The notes beneath the pieces are model-generated. The model had not been told where the DNA came from. It saw only the letters and a program-made list of their open reading frames with translations, and made no database searches. A stretch of DNA of 64,000 nucleotides from Hedera helix (taxonomy: Eukaryota; Streptophyta; Magnoliopsida; Apiales; Araliaceae): NCBI GenBank assembly GCA_947179155.2, contig OX359285.1:6610231-6674230 (forward strand). The letters are read 5' to 3'. Positions 60,198-64,000 of the stretch are shown one piece after another (the first letter of the stretch is position 1; each line of letters opens with the position of its first letter). The position numbers and the translations under genes are program-made.

Positions 60198-63133
60198 TTA
60201 CAGTTTGATCCATTCTGCCCCATCAATGAAACTAAGTGATATTAAAGGCTTAGCTTCCTCATCAGTAAGTTCTCTGGACCATGACACTCTTCCTGCAAAA
60301 TTTGCTCCTGGCCCAGTGCACTTGTATTGCCCATAAAACACAGTCCTGCAATGCACATTCAAATTAACAAAAGAATTAATTATCTTAACTTCATTAGTTG
60401 ATTTATCTTTAAAAAGTAATTAAGGCTGCACGCATGTGAATTATGATAATATAATCTCGCCTAAACTCACTACCAACCAACCAAACCAACCTGTAATATG
60501 TGTAAATCTTGATTAATAAACTCTATGCATTACACCGTGATTTTGTTAAGCTCCAAAAAGAATAGATACTGTTGGCTTTGAGCTAATAACCACTTAATTA
60601 ATCCACATTATAGATTAATAATGTATGTATGACATGACAAATGAATAATATAAGTAGTCTCACTTTATTAAATAAAGTTCAATAAAGTCAGATTAAAAAA
60701 GGTTGTGCAGCTATAATGCACTAAGCGAACGGTCATAGGACAAACAGTATAAAGACCATACAATAGGCTTATGGGTTGATAGAAGGCGACAGGCACCGGC
60801 CAGCCACTCTAAAAGTTAACTTTTTTAGTGGTACCCCTGATCGAGCTACCACTTTGAGTCATCGAGTGGGTTAACATTTTGGCTGATTGGATAAGGCATG
60901 GCCGTGTGTGTGCGTGTTATTGAGAGAAAGGTTCCACACAGAACAATGATTATCATGTTACTTCATAGTCTCAATATGTGTGGGACGGAATTATGGTACG
61001 TATTGAAGTTTAAGGTGTAGTCATGAGTCTAATATGATGTGTAGTACTTAACCAATTATGACACGTAGTAGGTCAGTTATGACGCGTATTAGACTAGTAG
61101 TCATGAGTCTAATATGATGAGTTACAACATAGGTCAGCTATGCCGCGGCAAATAAAAAGGAAAAAAAATAGAGAGCTCTCACATTTCTCGGTTAGGGTCA
61201 CCCCAATTATACCAGCCTTTAGGGTTGATAATGTTGTCCATATATGTGTAGGCAAAGATTACCCTAGAGAAGGGACCCCAAGCTCTCCCAAGGTACAGAG
61301 CTCCTGATCCAGTGACCTTACATTTTAGAAATGAGAAGCCAGTATCTTCTAAGAGACTGTTCCTCCCTTGTGCTGTTAGTGCACCGGTAACTGGTGATAT
61401 TGCATGTATGTGACATCCCTGCGGTAAACATATACAGCAACGCATGCATCATCAGTATCATAAAATCTTACCAAACTCTCAACCTTACATTTCATAGATT
61501 TAACAACAAGATTCAACCATATTCTATGTATAGGAGTCTTAATTAACTTTGCTTATATTAGGTTTGTTTGTGGCACAATAGAACATAATTCCTTTCGCGA
61601 AAATAAATAAATAAAGTTTGAATACATGTCTTAATGTCTAGCTTAAACAAATAGGTTTTGGATCTATTCATATTCATTTACATTAACTCTTCCCACTTAT
61701 CTTTATTTAACTGACGTGGGACGTTCGACTTTTCCCAACGAAGAAGAGTAAAGATATTTAAAGATATTTAGGGAATAGAATGTGCAATACTGGGTCCAAC
61801 TTTAGTGGGTCCCACTAGATGGTAGGTCATGTTATTTTCATTGAAATGGACTGCTTAGAGTGAGAACTAAATGAGCATGAAATTTAAGAATATACACATG
61901 AATCTTTTGCTAGAGTTGGGCAATAAATTCTATCAGTACAGTGGAAATACAGAATTCAAACCTCAAAAAGAGAGAGGCCATTGCCAAAGATGAAGTCTAC
62001 TGAACCTTCAATATAGCAATCTTTGTAATAATGCCTACCCAAATGATCATAGAGTGTGTCCTGTGCACCCAAGAATCTACAACCTACAAAAACTGCGGTA
62101 TCTGCTGATATTCTAAATGCGACAGCTTGTTTTCCAATAGCTCTGGGTGCTGGCACTGGGGTTGTGTTCTGCATCAATTTACTTGTAAAATGAGAACACA
62201 CACACACACATATATATATAAAGAGAGAGAGAGAGAGAGAGAGAGTATATATATAAAGACATGGAGAAGTTTATGCTGCTACATACCTTAAATGTAATGT
62301 TCTTGGCAATGAAATAAGGGGAATTGACAGCAAAAGTAGCAGAAGCAAAGGTTCCAATAGGATGCCCTTTTGGCCCAAGTGTTTGAGCTGTATCTCCCCA
62401 TTGCACAATTGATTTATCTGCTCCTGCTCCTTGTATTGTTATGAATGATTTTAGTGGAGGAATATTAACCTTCTCCCTGAAAAAGAAAAAATTCATAATT
62501 CTGAATCATCCCCAGTTCACATGCATTTTCAAAGAATAAAAACAGGAAAAAATATGAATAAGAAATTCAGAAAAAAGGACAATTCTTGAACAACTTGGTA
62601 CATATTTCTTGGTAAAAGCACAAGCATAATTTGATTTTTTTTTTTTTTTCATAAACAAACAGACAAAGCAAAAAACAAAACAAGTTTCCTATGTGACACC
62701 GACTGAAAATATATAGTACAAAAAGTCGAGAATTTGAAGCAAATAAATAGAATACTTACGTGTAAACTCCTGCATGAACCTTGATCAAGACTCTCACTAG
62801 ATTAATAAAAGGGAGAGAATCAATAGCTGCTTGAATGGACGTAAAGTCTCCGGTGGCCTTATTTCTATCAACGGTAATGGTGAAAGAAGGGAAGAGCTTA
62901 TTCTTTGCTGTAGAAAAAACAGTGTGATTAAGTGTACCAATAAACTTGACCCACTTCATAAATTGTTGTTCCGAGTATTGGGTTTGTGTCATATTTGCTT
63001 TTAATTGCTTCCCGCCTAAACTTTTCCTTGGTCTAATTCCCTTGGTGTGGCATACTGTATGTCTCACATTAAAAAGAAGAACAAGAATAATGATAATACA
63101 GAAAATGCGTCTAAAATTAGACATGAATGTCAT
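60198..63133 (-). CDS. PME53: Pectinesterase (pectin methylesterase), PME53-like, five exons
   Basis: The CDS is the complement of 60198-60345, 61183-61418, 61962-62168, 62287-62476 and 62760-63133: 1155 nt, 384 residues, all introns GT-AG. It removes methyl esters from wall pectin (homogalacturonan). Residues about 8-28 are a hydrophobic secretion signal; no PMEI pro-domain is present. Catalytic features of CE8 enzymes are all seen: Gln202 (GKQAVAF), Gln224-Asp225 (GAQDTL), Asp246 (SVDFIFGN), Arg302 and Trp304 (LGRAWG). Other conserved blocks are GVYTEKVNIP, NITFKNTTPVP and YGQYKCTGPGANFAGRV. A second in-frame ATG at 63124 would give 381 residues. The similarity to Arabidopsis PME53 is from memory of its C-terminus and length, so orthology needs a tree. 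Confidence 0.95.
62169..62286 (-). other. Pectinesterase intron 2 with (GA)n microsatellite
   Basis: This 118-bp intron contains (AG)12 at 62222-62245, flanked by short TA and CA repeats. On the minus strand it reads as a CT-rich tract. Confidence 0.85.
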
Positions 63134-63214
63134 AGAATAAGGAGAGAGGAAAAAACAGGGGAATGTTGTTGGTTTGGACTTTTTGAAATGAATTAAGTAA
63201 AGGTTAAAGCAAAG

Positions 63215-63271
<57 letters not shown>

Positions 63272-64000
63272 TTGGTAAGTAGTTGGGTTTAGGTGTAAAG
63301 TGGTGCTGAATTATAAGAGAATAATGCCATGGACATGGAGTGAGAGAGTTCACGGGTGTTTCTTTCTCTACTGACATCAATCAACATTTTAGAGAGAGAA
63401 ATGAGATCACAGGCAAACAATCTAGGCCACAAAGACAGGCTTCAGAGAAAGCAATTTTTTGGTTATAAAAACAGTTTGTTTCCTAAAATAATTTGCTTTT
63501 GTTGTTGGCGGTGCCCGTGAGTGTCTCTGTTTTGTGTGTGAAGGTGTGTATATATTCGTGGGAAATAATGATATGCTACTACTTATATCTTTTATGATTA
63601 TATCTACTACAAAAGAATCTCTCTGTTTTATAGCTTCCACCCCATTAATTCCTCTATAATGGAGGCATCAAATTAAAAGCTCAAGATTAGTACCCATGTA
63701 GATGAAGATTATCATAATTAAATTACGACAATCAATCACATTAATTAAAATTATCATGGGTTTTAAGTAAAAAGAATCTTTATAATTTGAAAACAAATCA
63801 TTAATGCTGAACAATCCGTCTCTGTAAAGCCAGTGCTGAATTGGGTTTAAAAATTTTAGGTTATAACCTGATTATAACTAACTTGAATAAATACTCAAAA
63901 TACAATAGTTCAAATTGTAGAGAAAGCTCCTCTACCTAAGTAACAACCTACAGTAGTTAAAAGTAAAAAAATGATTGCAACTCTTTATGTTACCTGGTAA
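63134..64000 (-). promoter_or_regulatory. Upstream region of the pectinesterase gene; (TA)26 microsatellite
   Basis: CTCTCTCC-type sequence (minus strand) directly precedes the start codon. A (TA)n run occupies 63218-63269, about 85 bp upstream of the start codon, so any TATA function cannot be separated from the repeat. The remaining AT-rich sequence to the window end shows no further gene. Confidence 0.5.

Overview
This window is nuclear DNA from a flowering plant, most likely a eudicot. It has plant gene families with spliced exons (GT-AG introns), AT-rich intergenic DNA, plant-type LTR retrotransposons primed from initiator-Met tRNA, and many (AT)n and (ATT)n microsatellites. I cannot name the species. 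There are no bacterial features.

Only two host genes are supported, both at the right end and convergent. One is an IQ67-domain (IQD) calmodulin-binding protein on + (57583-59147, three exons, 431 aa). The other is a pectinesterase of the PME53 type on - (60198-63133, five exons, 384 aa). About 1 kb separates their 3' ends. Almost every other open frame is a chance frame in AT-rich or repeat DNA.

Most of positions 1-56180 is nested mobile DNA, and most boundaries can be set from target-site duplications (TSDs). From the left: a minus-strand LTR retrotransposon runs off the window edge (gag-like start 1-314, PBS 500-511, long 5' LTR 514-3562, family A). It is inserted in a Copia-like LTR remnant. 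That remnant lies in a decayed env-position ORF of an Athila/Tat-like Ty3 element (ORF 3788-3831 plus 8958-9820, 3' LTR from 10920), which is also split by a TSD-flanked element F (3832-8957). A minus-strand LTR H (12236-18452) holds a Copia-like solo LTR I (15217-18191). A small family-A solo LTR sits at 20056-20906. A Mutator-like element with about 270-bp terminal inverted repeats (21261-29265) holds solo LTR B1 (21888-28347), which holds solo LTR A3 (22834-25464). A TRIM-like element (29782-32711) is split by solo LTR J (30363-32682). After a quieter stretch (32712-42664) with a hAT-like element (40684-41506), solo LTR C (42670-56174) contains Copia-like solo LTR D1 (43986-46954) and solo LTR B2 (48314-55258), and B2 contains solo LTR A4 (50358-53627).

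The points most worth a second look are: the large excess of solo LTRs, with an insertion order readable from nesting; arrays of CAAT(A/T)ATTG motifs at about 38-bp spacing in family-A LTRs; and a shared layout in several long LTR families, a (C)CCGACC/GGGTCGGG tract next to an array of short AT-rich palindromes. I found no gene cluster or system beyond these.
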